7,231 nt of DNA, from NCBI GenBank assembly GCA_032117595.1, contig JAULYZ010000104.1, forward strand, positions 1 through 7,231, written 5' to 3'. A program made the translations under genes and the position numbers. This document shows positions 1 to 6,238 of this stretch, in pieces. How positions within the stretch are numbered: the first letter of the stretch is position 1; the number at the start of each line of letters is the position of its first letter. Under the pieces are notes generated by a model. The model was not told the origin of the DNA and searched no databases. It was given only the letters and a program-made list of their open reading frames with translations. The DNA is from WLJO01 sp032117595 (GTDB lineage Bacteria > Actinomycetota > Acidimicrobiia > Acidimicrobiales > Ilumatobacteraceae).

Positions 1-1506
1 GGTGACCTCCATGCCGATGGGCACGATGTCGAACGAGCGAGCCGACTCGTTCCGGAGCTCCTCCTCGGTGAAGCCCACGAAGTCCTTTACCGCGCGGGCG
101 ACCACACCGGGGCCGACCGCCACCACCGAGATCCGGAACGGGCCGCGGGGCAGCTCGGCACTGTTCACCGACCATGCCTGGCCCGTGCCCGACGGTCGCC
201 ATGGCGCAAAGGTGTGTCGCACACCGGTACCGCGGTCGTTGACGTACGACACGTAGAACGCGTCGTACCTGCGGGGTGTCGTCTCACCCGGGCCGAACAC
301 CGCCGGAGCCCAACCGACGATCTCGTGCGGTGCGCTCACACTAATGCGGCCGCTTGCGCTGGCATAGGGCGCATGGATGATCACGGTGCCGCTGATGACC
401 TCCGGGGTCACGAAGTCGTTCTCCTCGGAGAAGAACACGCGGTCGATGAGCAGCGCCTCGTAGTTCACACGAATCGTTGCGGTCGTGGTCCCCTCTGGCA
501 CCACGATGAGCATGCAGGTGCTCACCGGTGTGGGTGCACCCCCGACAAGTGACGCCACGTCGTTGACAGAGGTTCCCGGAACGAAGAGCTCGAACTCGGT
601 CGGGTAATTCGATGCGGCTCCGACATGGAGTCCGATCACCCGCTGGGGTCGGTCGAAGTCGAGGCGGATGGTGCTTCGTTGACGGCCAGTTTCTGACCAG
701 CCAAGGCGGGCGATGTTCGGTTCGGACACCGACCCTCGGTCGAGCCATGACTCGGCGGTGACGGGAACATCGGGTCGTGGTGTGGTCGAGTCGTCGTGCT
801 GCACGGCGGTGAAGCGGACGCCGAGCGCCGAGTACGCCTCTCGGATATCAGTACCGTCGGCAACATCGTCGAAATCGACAATGGTCGACGATGGTGTTGC
901 CGTGCACCGTGGGGCAAGCCCTTCGTCGGGGATGATCGGCCGGTTGAGGTTCGGCACGTAGACCGGTCCCCACACCCCGTCGCCCACGATCGAGCCCGGG
1001 CCCGATTTCACCTTGATCGCACCGTTACTGCTCGGCGGCGCCACCGGTATCGAGCTGCTCGGCGGTGCGGTGCTGCTCGGTGTGGATGTCGTGGTGGTCG
1101 TCGTGGTGGAGGGCGGAGGCTTGGTGGTGACGGTGAAGTACGCAAAGCCGCCGCGATGCAGGTTGTTCTTGGGTGAGCCGCACGGTGCCGAGGTCTGGCA
1201 CACCACCACTGCCTTTTGTCCCGTCGACGAGTTCGGCACGGTGAAGGTGAGCGAGATCGTCCCGTTCGGTGTGGCGCTGCCGTTGGCAAGCACCGCTCCG
1301 GTGGGGCTGTCCCAGCGCAGTTCCACGGCAGCGAAGGGTTCGAAGCCGTTCCCCGTGACTCCCACCTGGGCGCCAACCGGCCCCGAGGTACGCGACAGCG
1401 TGATGGGCGCAGTGAACTCGGCGTTACTGGTGGGTGGGGCCGCAACGAGCGAGCCGACGATCAGCATGCCCACCACAGCCCAGACGGCGAATGCCCTCGG
1501 GCGCAT
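1..1506 (-). CDS. Secreted multidomain protein: IPT/TIG-like domain, Thr-rich linker, beta-sandwich-like region (3' end outside window)
   Basis: An open frame of 502 codons runs from ATG at 1506 to the left edge without a stop, so the C-terminus is missing. Residues 1-29 form a signal peptide: basic MRPR, a hydrophobic core at about 7-23, and a likely cleavage after SNA (29). Residues about 33-127 look like an IPT/TIG Ig-like domain (SGPVGAQVGVTGNGF, then a VPNSSTG stretch) and contain Cys103 and Cys109. A Pro/Ser/Thr linker with seven consecutive Thr fills about 129-160. From about 208 a region starting TIVDFDDVADGT and continuing with IRLDFDRP (280-287) and LLIDRVFF (352-359) resembles the beta-sandwich, lectin-like modules of bacterial surface proteins; Cys201 and Cys331 flank it. 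The start lies 33 bases after the stop of the upstream gene and has no Shine-Dalgarno sequence close by, so co-transcription is possible. Secretion is well supported. The ligand or role is unknown. Confidence 0.85.
   Translation of the reverse strand, partial: MRPRAFAVWAVVGMLIVGSLVAAPPTSNAEFTAPITLSRTSGPVGAQVGVTGNGFEPFAAVELRWDSPTGAVLANGSATPNGTISLTFTVPNSSTGQKAVVVCQTSAPCGSPKNNLHRGGFAYFTVTTKPPPSTTTTTTTSTPSSTAPPSSSIPVAPPSSNGAIKVKSGPGSIVGDGVWGPVYVPNLNRPIIPDEGLAPRCTATPSSTIVDFDDVADGTDIREAYSALGVRFTAVQHDDSTTPRPDVPVTAESWLDRGSVSEPNIARLGWSETGRQRSTIRLDFDRPQRVIGLHVGAASNYPTEFELFVPGTSVNDVASLVGGAPTPVSTCMLIVVPEGTTTATIRVNYEALLIDRVFFSEENDFVTPEVISGTVIIHAPYASASGRISVSAPHEIVGWAPAVFGPGETTPRRYDAFYVSYVNDRGTGVRHTFAPWRPSGTGQAWSVNSAELPRGPFRISVVAVGPGVVARAVKDFVGFTEEELRNESARSFDIVPIGMEVT
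1027..1122 (-). repeat. Low-complexity Pro/Ser/Thr linker coding region
   Basis: This stretch encodes residues about 129-160 of the secreted protein. On the plus strand it reads as repeated GGT/CGT triplets followed by repeated GCTGCTCGG units, which are ACC/ACG (Thr) and CCGAGCAGC (Pro-Ser-Ser) in the coding sense. Such linkers separate folded domains of exported actinobacterial proteins and are often O-glycosylated; glycosylation here is inference. The near-identical units make the tract prone to length variation. Confidence 0.7.
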
Positions 1507-1539
1507 GGGCGCACTGTAGGTGGTGAGCGGTTGCCCTCT

Positions 1540-2652
1540 TCAGTGGCGGGTCGCAGCAACTCGACGGAGGTCGTCGTACTGCTGCTGACGAAGACCAACG
1601 GTGCGGTGAATCACCTCGAGCAGTGGCCGGTGGACCCAGCCCACTGCGTGCTCGACCTGCGCCTTGTGAACCTTTTGGATCTCGTGCCATACAAAGCCCG
1701 GGTAGTCGAGTCCGAGCGCTGCTGCGTCGGGCACACGGCGGAAGTCGGGCCGGCCCGGGACCTCGGTGGTCATGGTGACGATCAGCCACTTGGCGTTGTT
1801 CCGCCCCGTGCGTGCGATCAGCACGGCGGGGTGGCGCTTGCGGCTCTTTCGGCCGTTGGTGGTTTCCTCGACGGCTACCCACACGACTTGGCCCACCTCG
1901 TACTCGACGCGGTGATTGCTGTGTTCTGCTGGCGTTCGCCCGGTCGTGCAGTTGGTGGTCTGGCGGGGTGCTCGCGCGATAAGCCGAGGTCCGTCGGCAC
2001 GGTCCTCCACGAAGAGAAAGGCCAGCCGACCGCGATGTAGACAGGACAACTCGCGGATCACATCGCAACGGAAGCGGTTCCCGGTGCTGCCAAGCACCGA
2101 CGTCCCGAGTGCCGCCTGAATGCCGTGGAACACGTCGCCGATGGCGATGCCGCGCTCGGTAAGGACCTTCATGGTTGCCTTGGACTCCCACATGAGCCGG
2201 AGGACATCACCGATCACCCATCGGCCCGACCGTCCATCGAAAAGATCGATGTTGTCGTTGATGAGGCGCCTTACCCGCGCCACGTCGGCATCGTTGCGAA
2301 CGGAGGGCACCGTGGACGGGTCGCCGGGGCCGTGTGCCTGGAGCACGCCGAGAAGACCCATGCGCTCGACCCAACTGCTGACGGTGTCCGAGTCCTTCCT
2401 GCTGATGGTGGTGGTGGACTCACGCAGCCACCAGCAGCCGCAGGCCTCCTTGGCAAGGAGCGAGTAGATGTCGAGCTCGATGCCGAGCTGACCCGCTGCG
2501 ACAGCGAGGGGTTGGACCCAGGCAGGGCGGGGTGCCTGCCCCACCGACTCAGGAACGTCGACTGGCAGGGGGAGCGGGTGAGGGGTATCGAGTGCTGTGA
2601 CCTCGACACGCGGGTCGACCGTCACCGGGTTGGTGTGCTGCATGGTCATCAT
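1540..2652 (-). CDS. Protein with C-terminal PemK/MazF-like domain and uncharacterised N-terminal region
   Basis: This is a 370-residue protein. Residues about 251-350 follow the PemK/MazF pattern: YEVGQVVWVAV (strand 1), a basic loop NGRKSRKRHPAVLIA (266-280) matching the conserved R-P-x-V-V segment, KWLIVTMTTEV (288-298) where the family has its V-x-P-[IL]-T strand, then GLDYPGFVWHEIQKVHKAQVE (314-334), like the family's 'S-x-V-x-x-D-Q-I-R-x-V-D-K-x-R-L', and VGWVHRPLLEVI. MazF/PemK proteins are usually about 110 residues and act as mRNA interferases. Here about 250 residues precede the domain. Within them 65-105 could be a winged helix-turn-helix (TTISRKDSDTVSSWVERMGLLGVL), a low-certainty reading. 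No antitoxin-like gene adjoins it, so toxin activity should not be assumed. ATGs at 2652, 2649 and 2643 are all in frame and none has a clear ribosome binding site, so the start may differ by three codons. Confidence 0.8.
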   Translation of the reverse strand: MMTMQHTNPVTVDPRVEVTALDTPHPLPLPVDVPESVGQAPRPAWVQPLAVAAGQLGIELDIYSLLAKEACGCWWLRESTTTISRKDSDTVSSWVERMGLLGVLQAHGPGDPSTVPSVRNDADVARVRRLINDNIDLFDGRSGRWVIGDVLRLMWESKATMKVLTERGIAIGDVFHGIQAALGTSVLGSTGNRFRCDVIRELSCLHRGRLAFLFVEDRADGPRLIARAPRQTTNCTTGRTPAEHSNHRVEYEVGQVVWVAVEETTNGRKSRKRHPAVLIARTGRNNAKWLIVTMTTEVPGRPDFRRVPDAAALGLDYPGFVWHEIQKVHKAQVEHAVGWVHRPLLEVIHRTVGLRQQQYDDLRRVAATRH

Positions 2653-2724
2653 GCAGTGCTCGACGCACGATGTGGCTGGAAGTGTGACCCTCCGGTCAGC
2701 ACTCCTCCGTCATCCGCCGCCCGA

Positions 2725-2895
2725 TCAGTCGTAGTTCGGGCAGTAGCCCTCGTCGCTGTGCTGTGCGGCGGTGTAGCCGCAGTCGTCGCACACCTCGTTG
2801 GCCTCCTCGATGAATTCGTCGAGCTCCTGCTGGGCTCGACGGGCGGCCTTCTTCTTGCCGTGGCGGTACCAGAGATAGGCGCCGAACAGTCCCAT
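2725..2895 (-). CDS. Small 56-residue Cys-containing (degenerate zinc-ribbon-like) protein
   Basis: A short frame runs from ATG at 2895 to TGA at 2727-2725. The first 10 residues are mildly hydrophobic (MGLFGAYLWY). A basic stretch HGKKKAARR and an acidic probable helix QQELDEFIEEANE follow. The C-terminus carries Cys36-x2-Cys39-Gly-Tyr, His46 and Cys52-Pro-Asn-Tyr-Asp. The C-x-x-C-G-Y then C-P-N pattern is like a zinc ribbon, but the expected fourth Cys is Tyr54 (codon TAC, one base from TGC). His46 could substitute, or no metal is bound. It begins 5 bases after the stop of the 136-residue gene, with the same orientation and only a weak ribosome binding site, which suggests translational coupling. 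The sensible composition, tight spacing and Cys pattern support a real gene. No family is recognised. Confidence 0.72.
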   Translation of the reverse strand: MGLFGAYLWYRHGKKKAARRAQQELDEFIEEANEVCDDCGYTAAQHSDEGYCPNYD

Positions 2896-2900
2896 GAAGC

Positions 2901-3311
2901 TCAGCCGGCGTCGTCAGCGTCGTTGGCATGGGAAGTGCCGGCGCCGGCGTTGGAGGTGGTGTTGCGCTGTGCAGCCGTGATGGCACTGACGACCTCGAAG
3001 AGCGGCACGTCGTTCGGGCCCGGTTCGTAGGAGTACTCGTCAGGCTGGGTCTCGGCGATCCGCTCGAGCAGGTTCACCAGACGTTGGAACTGCTTGGCGG
3101 TGATGCTGCGGAACGACACGGTTTGTTCGTCGTCAAAGGCGGCCCAGTTGGACGGAACGGGCAGACCGAGATCGTCGAGGGCTCGGGTGAAGCGGCGCAG
3201 CTGCGGTTCGTGGCGCATCACGTCGACATAGGTCTGCTCGAGCACGCTTGCGGCATCGGCAAGCGCCGAGCTGCCGTCGGGAAGATTGTCGTTGGCATCG
3301 TGGTGGTTCAT
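2901..3311 (-). CDS. Hypothetical protein, 136 residues, probably cytosolic
   Basis: I chose the ATG at 3311 because AGGGAG (3324-3319) lies 7 bases before it. The frame stays open upstream to a possible start at 3395, but that extension encodes an Arg-rich sequence with no ribosome binding site. The protein has a polar, Asn/Asp-rich start (MNHHDANDNLPDG), a probable helical segment at about 15-48 (ALADAASVLEQTYVDVMRHE and following), a central region with SFRSITAKQFQRLVNLLERIAE (67-88) that reads as an amphipathic helix, an acidic YEPGPNDVPLFEVVSAI segment (95-111), and a disordered Ala/Asn/Gly/Asp tail. There is no signal peptide or membrane span. It lies directly before the 56-residue gene, so the two are probably one transcript and may act together. 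I do not recognise a family. Confidence 0.75.
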   Translation of the reverse strand: MNHHDANDNLPDGSSALADAASVLEQTYVDVMRHEPQLRRFTRALDDLGLPVPSNWAAFDDEQTVSFRSITAKQFQRLVNLLERIAETQPDEYSYEPGPNDVPLFEVVSAITAAQRNTTSNAGAGTSHANDADDAG

Positions 3312-3318
3312 CGGCTGG

Positions 3319-3324
3319 CTCCCT
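3319..3324 (-). promoter_or_regulatory. Ribosome binding site AGGGAG for the 136-residue protein
   Basis: AGGGAG is read on the minus strand with 7 bases to the ATG at 3311. This decides the start against the longer in-frame option at 3395. Confidence 0.6.
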
Positions 3325-3442
3325 GGGGCGGTGGTGAGGTGGCTCCGGCGACGGACTCGACACCACTCGGGGTACGGGTCGAGCGGGTCCGCCAAGTGTC
3401 GTCAACGCACGCCGTGCTCACCACTGTGACGTGGCTGCTGAG

Positions 3443-3457
3443 CGGCCGGACCGGCCG
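3443..3457 (-). terminator. Possible hairpin downstream of the M48 protease gene
   Basis: CGGCCG-GAC-CGGCCG is a perfect 6-base inverted repeat with a 3-base loop, 8 bases past the protease stop codon. It is all G+C and could fold strongly. There is no T-run after it in the minus-strand direction, so it is not a standard intrinsic terminator. It may attenuate read-through, protect the 3' end, or be chance in GC-rich DNA. Confidence 0.35.
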
Positions 3458-3464
3458 GACGGTC

Positions 3465-4640
3465 TCAGGAGTCGGGGTTGAGGTCGGGGGGTGGCAGCGA
3501 GTCCGAGGCGGCGGCGCCGGGCGGGGGCGGCGGCATTTCCGAACCTGGGTCGGCGTCACCGCCCTGACCGCCGGGGCCTTGGTCGCCGGGGCCCGGATCG
3601 TTGGGCCCGCGACCTGCAGGGTCGAGCCCCTCGTACTGACGGAGGAGTGCGATACGCGCAGCGAGCGGCGGATGCGAGTCGAACAGGCGGCCCACGCTCC
3701 CGGTGAACCCCGTGTGTGCCTTGCGCTCGAGCGGCGACTCGATCCAGAGGTGGGCAGTGGTGGTGGAGAGGTGACGCACCACCGCAGTGTCGGCCTCGAG
3801 CTTCTCGAGGGCCGATCGGATGCCCGACGGGTTGCGCGTGAGCTCCACCGCCGAGGCATCGGCCATCGTTTCGCGGCGTCGTGACAGTGCGGCCTTGATG
3901 AGTGCCGCAACAGGGAGCGCAAGGATGAAGCCGACTAGCCCGATGGCCAGAAATGCGAGTGCGACCAGTGCTGCGCCGCCGTTCGCGTCGCGGCCGCGTC
4001 GACCTGCTGATCCGTGGCCGATGAAGTGCGACGCCACCAGGCCGATCCGCACGAGGATCGTCGAGATCACGGCGATTGCGCCCACGGTCAGCACCACGAG
4101 CGTCATGAACGAGGTGTCGCGGTTGCGGATGTGTGCCACCTCGTGGGCGATCACACCCTCGAGTTCCCGCCGCGACATGCGTGCCATCAACCCCGTGGTG
4201 ACGGCCACCACCGCCTTCTCGGGCTTGAGGCCGGTGGCGAAGGCATTCGGTGCGGGATCGTTGATGACATACACGGACGGCGCCGGGATGCCAGCAGCAA
4301 TCGAGACCCCTTCCACGAGATTGCGCAACTGCGCGTACTCGGGTCCCGTCGCCGGATGTGCGTGCGTGAGTGCGAGCGCAGCCCGGGCGGAGGAGAGATA
4401 GGCAACGAGGAGATAGAGCGCGACTGCTCCTGCGGTGACACCCATGGTGATGAAGTTCCAGTAGAACTCGAGACCGCACTCCCGGTAGTAGCCGGTGCAG
4501 GCGGCATCGCGGCTGTAACCGCCAACAGCGGCCGCGATGAGATTGACGAAGAGGTAGAGGATGACGAAGGTGATCGCCAGCAGCAGGATCGACTTGCGCT
4601 GGTTCGAGCGGATCTGCTCGAAGAAGACGGGCCTGGTCAC
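3465..4640 (-). CDS. htpX: HtpX-like M48 family membrane zinc metalloprotease
   Basis: This 391-residue membrane protease probably cleaves damaged or misfolded membrane proteins, as HtpX does. The zinc-site motif is H166-E-V-A-H170, with E167 catalytic. The third ligand is E257 in S-R-R-R-E-T-M-A-D, as in the family. The conserved S-H-P-P-L-x-x-R-I motif appears at 322-330. Hydrophobic spans lie at about 18-40, 62-83, 178-203 and 223-250, two before and two after the HExxH motif, the HtpX layout. The GTG start at 4640 is supported by AGGAG (4654-4650) 9 bases upstream. Two features are unusual: a loop between spans 1 and 2 with Cys48 and Cys55, and a disordered Pro/Gly/Asp-rich tail from about 341 to the end. 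E. coli HtpX is about 290 residues, so the tail and loops account for much of the extra length. It is the first gene of the minus-strand run and diverges from the propeller genes. Family assignment is firm; equivalence to HtpX is probable. Confidence 0.93.
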   Translation of the reverse strand: MTRPVFFEQIRSNQRKSILLLAITFVILYLFVNLIAAAVGGYSRDAACTGYYRECGLEFYWNFITMGVTAGAVALYLLVAYLSSARAALALTHAHPATGPEYAQLRNLVEGVSIAAGIPAPSVYVINDPAPNAFATGLKPEKAVVAVTTGLMARMSRRELEGVIAHEVAHIRNRDTSFMTLVVLTVGAIAVISTILVRIGLVASHFIGHGSAGRRGRDANGGAALVALAFLAIGLVGFILALPVAALIKAALSRRRETMADASAVELTRNPSGIRSALEKLEADTAVVRHLSTTTAHLWIESPLERKAHTGFTGSVGRLFDSHPPLAARIALLRQYEGLDPAGRGPNDPGPGDQGPGGQGGDADPGSEMPPPPPGAAASDSLPPPDLNPDS

Positions 4641-4649
4641 GATTCGGCG

Positions 4650-4654
4650 CTCCT
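4650..4654 (-). promoter_or_regulatory. Ribosome binding site AGGAG for the M48 protease
   Basis: AGGAG on the minus strand sits 9 bases before the GTG at 4640, supporting that non-ATG start. Confidence 0.65.
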
Positions 4655-4682
4655 GCTGGTTCCCCGCCGTCGGGCTGGGATG

Positions 4683-4697
4683 CCGGGTTCAGCCCGG
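4683..4697. promoter_or_regulatory. Inverted repeat in the divergent intergenic region (possible operator or leader hairpin)
   Basis: CCGGG-TTCAG-CCCGG is a 5-base perfect inverted repeat with a 5-base spacer, 43 bases upstream of the protease start and 135 bases upstream of the propeller ATG. The position suits an operator or a hairpin in the protease leader. Short GC-only palindromes arise easily by chance here. Confidence 0.3.
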
Positions 4698-4782
4698 TTG
4701 ACGATGGCGTTCATCCTCACGGCATTGTGTCAGAGGGGCATGGCTGGCGCGGGCCGAGTGGGCATCGTGCCGAGCATGGTGC

Positions 4783-4801
4783 TTGCCCGACGGCCTAGCC
4801 T
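4783..4801 (+). promoter_or_regulatory. Promoter-like motif upstream of the first propeller gene (copy 1)
   Basis: TTGC (4783-4786), CG and CCTAG (4794-4798) and the final CT match 13 of 19 positions of a motif at 6255-6273 before the paralogous gene, giving TTGCNNNNCGNCCTAGNCT. TAGCCT fits an actinobacterial TANNNT -10 element. The TTGC is too close (7 bases between hexamers) to be a normal sigma-70 -35, so the whole block may be an extended -10 or a regulator site. It lies 31 bases before the ATG. Function is inferred from the match between copies. Confidence 0.5.
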
Positions 4802-4817
4802 CAGGAGGTGCAATCGA

Positions 4818-4835
4818 GTGAGGAGCGAGCGATGA
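4818..4835 (+). other. Possible five-codon leader reading frame overlapping the propeller start (ATGA)
   Basis: GTG-AGG-AGC-GAG-CGA-TGA starts 9 bases after a perfect AGGAGG (4803-4808). Its stop overlaps the propeller ATG as ATGA, the arrangement seen in translational coupling. If transcription starts about 7 bases after TAGCCT, the AGGAGG would be partly or wholly absent from the mRNA, which argues against it. Speculative. Confidence 0.2.
4821..4825 (+). promoter_or_regulatory. Ribosome binding site AGGAG for the first propeller gene
   Basis: AGGAG lies 6 bases before the ATG at 4832. It selects that ATG over the in-frame GTG at 4808, which has no site at a workable distance and would put eight mostly polar or charged residues before the signal peptide. 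Confidence 0.65.
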
Positions 4836-6223
4836 ACGCGACATCGAGTACCCGCAGCCCGAGTCGATGGGTTGCTGTGGGTCTCCTCGGGGGGGCCGCA
4901 CTCGTCTTCGGTGCAGTCAGCATTGCCAACGCGGTCATCACCTCGCCGAGAACCCTGTGGTCCACACAGTTCGGTACCACCGAGGACGAACTCGTCTCTG
5001 CCGTCGCCACGGCACCCAACGGCGACATCTACGTCTACGGTCAGACCGGGGGCGACATCGAGTCGGGCGCCGAAGGTACCGATATCGACGTCTTCATCGC
5101 TCGGTACGACCGGGGTGGGGCACGAAAGTGGATCCGACAGCTCGGAACCACTGGCAACGACTATCCCTCGAACCAGATTGCGGTGGCGGCGAACGGCGAC
5201 GTCTATCTCGCCGGCACCACCGGGAGCGAGGCCGAGTTCCCGCAGAACGTGAGCGAGGGTGGTCAAGACGTCTTCATCGCGAAGTACTCGAAGGAGGGTC
5301 AACTCCGCTGGGTGAAGCAGTGGGGTGGCTCCGCCGACGACCAGGCGTATGGCATTGCGCGCTCCACCTCGGGCGACCTGTACGTGGCCGTGGAGTCCGA
5401 GAGCGTGCTGCCCGATGGTTCCCGACCGCCGAACACGTACGCGGGCAAGATGGACAGTGCACTCGTCAAGTTCAACCGCAACGGTGGGTTCGTCTGGGCG
5501 ACCCAGTTCGGCACTGCCGAGGATGACTGGATCTGGGGCGTCGCGATCGGCCCGAGGAGCGAGATCTACGTGGCAGGCACCACCTTCGCCGATCTTGACG
5601 GTGTGGGACCCGAGGTGTTCAACGGCTCCGATCCGACCAAGGGCGACGGATTCCTGATGCGCTTCGACCGCGGCGGTGTCCGCAAGTGGCTCCGGCAGTT
5701 CGGGACCACCGCCGACGACCAGTTCTACGGTGTCGCCACGAACCGTTCGGGCGATGTGTTCGTCTCGGGCTTCACGGCGGGTGAGATGGTGCCCCTCGCG
5801 TCACAGGGTGGCGTCGACGGGGTGGTGCGCAAGTACGGCTCCGACGGCGTCTTCCGTTGGGCCAATCAGCATGGCTCGGCCGGCAACGACTACGGCTGGA
5901 GCATCAGCGTCGGGCGCACGGGGCGGATCAATGTCGGTGGCTACACCGACGGGTCGATGCCCACCTACGAGAACGTCGGTGAAGAGGACGTCTACATCGC
6001 ACGGATCGCAACGAACGGCATCGATGTCGGGTATCGCCAATTCGGCACGGCCGAGCGCGACGGTGGTCGGATCGGCGACGAGACGTACAGCGTCTACGGG
6101 ACGCCCGTGGTGGTGGCCCCGAGTGGGTCGCTCATCGTGGCGGGAACGACCGCTGGCGCAGTGTGGGGACTCCGTTCCGCCGACGGCACCGACGCCTTCA
6201 TCACGGCGATCCCCGCTCCCTGA
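4832..6223 (+). CDS. Secreted seven-bladed SBBP-type beta-propeller protein
   Basis: This is a complete 463-residue exported protein. Residues 1-34 are a signal peptide: Arg10 and Arg12, a hydrophobic core at about 14-32, and likely cleavage after ANA (34). The rest is seven tandem repeats starting at W43, W100, W160, W222, W286, W343 and Y401, each about 57-64 residues. The consensus is W-x-x-Q-F-G-T-x-x-x-D, then V-A-x-x-x-x-G-x-[IV]-Y-V-A-G-x-T, a variable loop, and D-x-F-[IL]-x-[KR]-[FY]-x-x-x-G. This matches the SBBP beta-propeller repeat family, and seven repeats would close a propeller. Blade 7 has an insertion of about a dozen residues (around 411-424), and blade 3 has a degenerate V-A-V-E-S-E in place of V-A-G-x-T. 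The mature protein ends two residues after the last blade, has no anchor or sorting signal and no Cys, so it is probably released. A binding or scaffolding role is likely; the partner is unknown. Confidence 0.9.
   Translation: MNATSSTRSPSRWVAVGLLGGAALVFGAVSIANAVITSPRTLWSTQFGTTEDELVSAVATAPNGDIYVYGQTGGDIESGAEGTDIDVFIARYDRGGARKWIRQLGTTGNDYPSNQIAVAANGDVYLAGTTGSEAEFPQNVSEGGQDVFIAKYSKEGQLRWVKQWGGSADDQAYGIARSTSGDLYVAVESESVLPDGSRPPNTYAGKMDSALVKFNRNGGFVWATQFGTAEDDWIWGVAIGPRSEIYVAGTTFADLDGVGPEVFNGSDPTKGDGFLMRFDRGGVRKWLRQFGTTADDQFYGVATNRSGDVFVSGFTAGEMVPLASQGGVDGVVRKYGSDGVFRWANQHGSAGNDYGWSISVGRTGRINVGGYTDGSMPTYENVGEEDVYIARIATNGIDVGYRQFGTAERDGGRIGDETYSVYGTPVVVAPSGSLIVAGTTAGAVWGLRSADGTDAFITAIPAP
4958..6211 (+). 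repeat. Seven tandem SBBP-type protein repeats
   Basis: Each unit runs about 171-192 bases. The unit starts are near 4958, 5129, 5309, 5495, 5687, 5858 and 6032. Conservation is mainly at protein level: DNA such as CAGTTCGG(C/T/G)AC recurs at the Q-F-G-T positions but the loops differ, which indicates an old repeat expansion rather than a recent one. Confidence 0.8.
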
Positions 6224-6238
6224 CCGTTCTTCACCGCT

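Noticed and set aside
1216..2040. Plus-strand open frame of 274 codons across the junction of two minus-strand genes
   Set aside because: It crosses two minus-strand genes that have recognisable domains and a signal peptide. Its translation is Arg/Gly/His-rich with no motifs, as expected for the antisense of GC-rich coding DNA.
1424..2191. Minus-strand open frame of 255 codons overlapping the PemK/MazF-like gene
   Set aside because: It is the neighbouring frame of a gene whose C-terminal domain is recognisable; Arg/Pro/His-rich translation.
1540..2895. Toxin-antitoxin pair made of the PemK/MazF-like protein and the upstream 56-residue protein
   Set aside because: The genes are 72 bases apart rather than overlapping, the small protein has no recognisable antitoxin DNA-binding fold, and the PemK/MazF-like protein is far longer than a toxin. 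It cannot be excluded but is not supported.
3312..3395. N-terminal extension of the 136-residue gene to 3395
   Set aside because: The extension has no ribosome binding site, whereas AGGGAG precedes the ATG at 3311, and its Arg-rich sequence looks non-coding.
2928..3884. Plus-strand open frame of 318 codons
   Set aside because: It is antisense to the M48 protease and the 136-residue gene, both better supported by ribosome binding sites and motifs; the translation is low-complexity Gly/Val/Arg.
3556..4479. Minus-strand open frame of 307 codons inside the protease gene
   Set aside because: It is the shifted frame of the protease. The protease frame has HExxH, the third zinc ligand and membrane spans; this one is Arg/His-rich and motif-free.
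4698..4727. TTGACG as a plus-strand -35 element
   Set aside because: No TANNNT-like -10 lies 16-19 bases downstream, and the propeller ATG is over 100 bases away with a better candidate in between.
4014..4835. Plus-strand open frame of 273 codons running into the propeller start
   Set aside because: It is antisense to the protease and continues through the divergent intergenic region; no ribosome binding site or plausible protein sequence.
4958..6211. CRISPR-like or satellite DNA repeat
   Set aside because: The periodicity of about 180 bases is explained by coding repeats; the DNA units are diverged and in one open frame.
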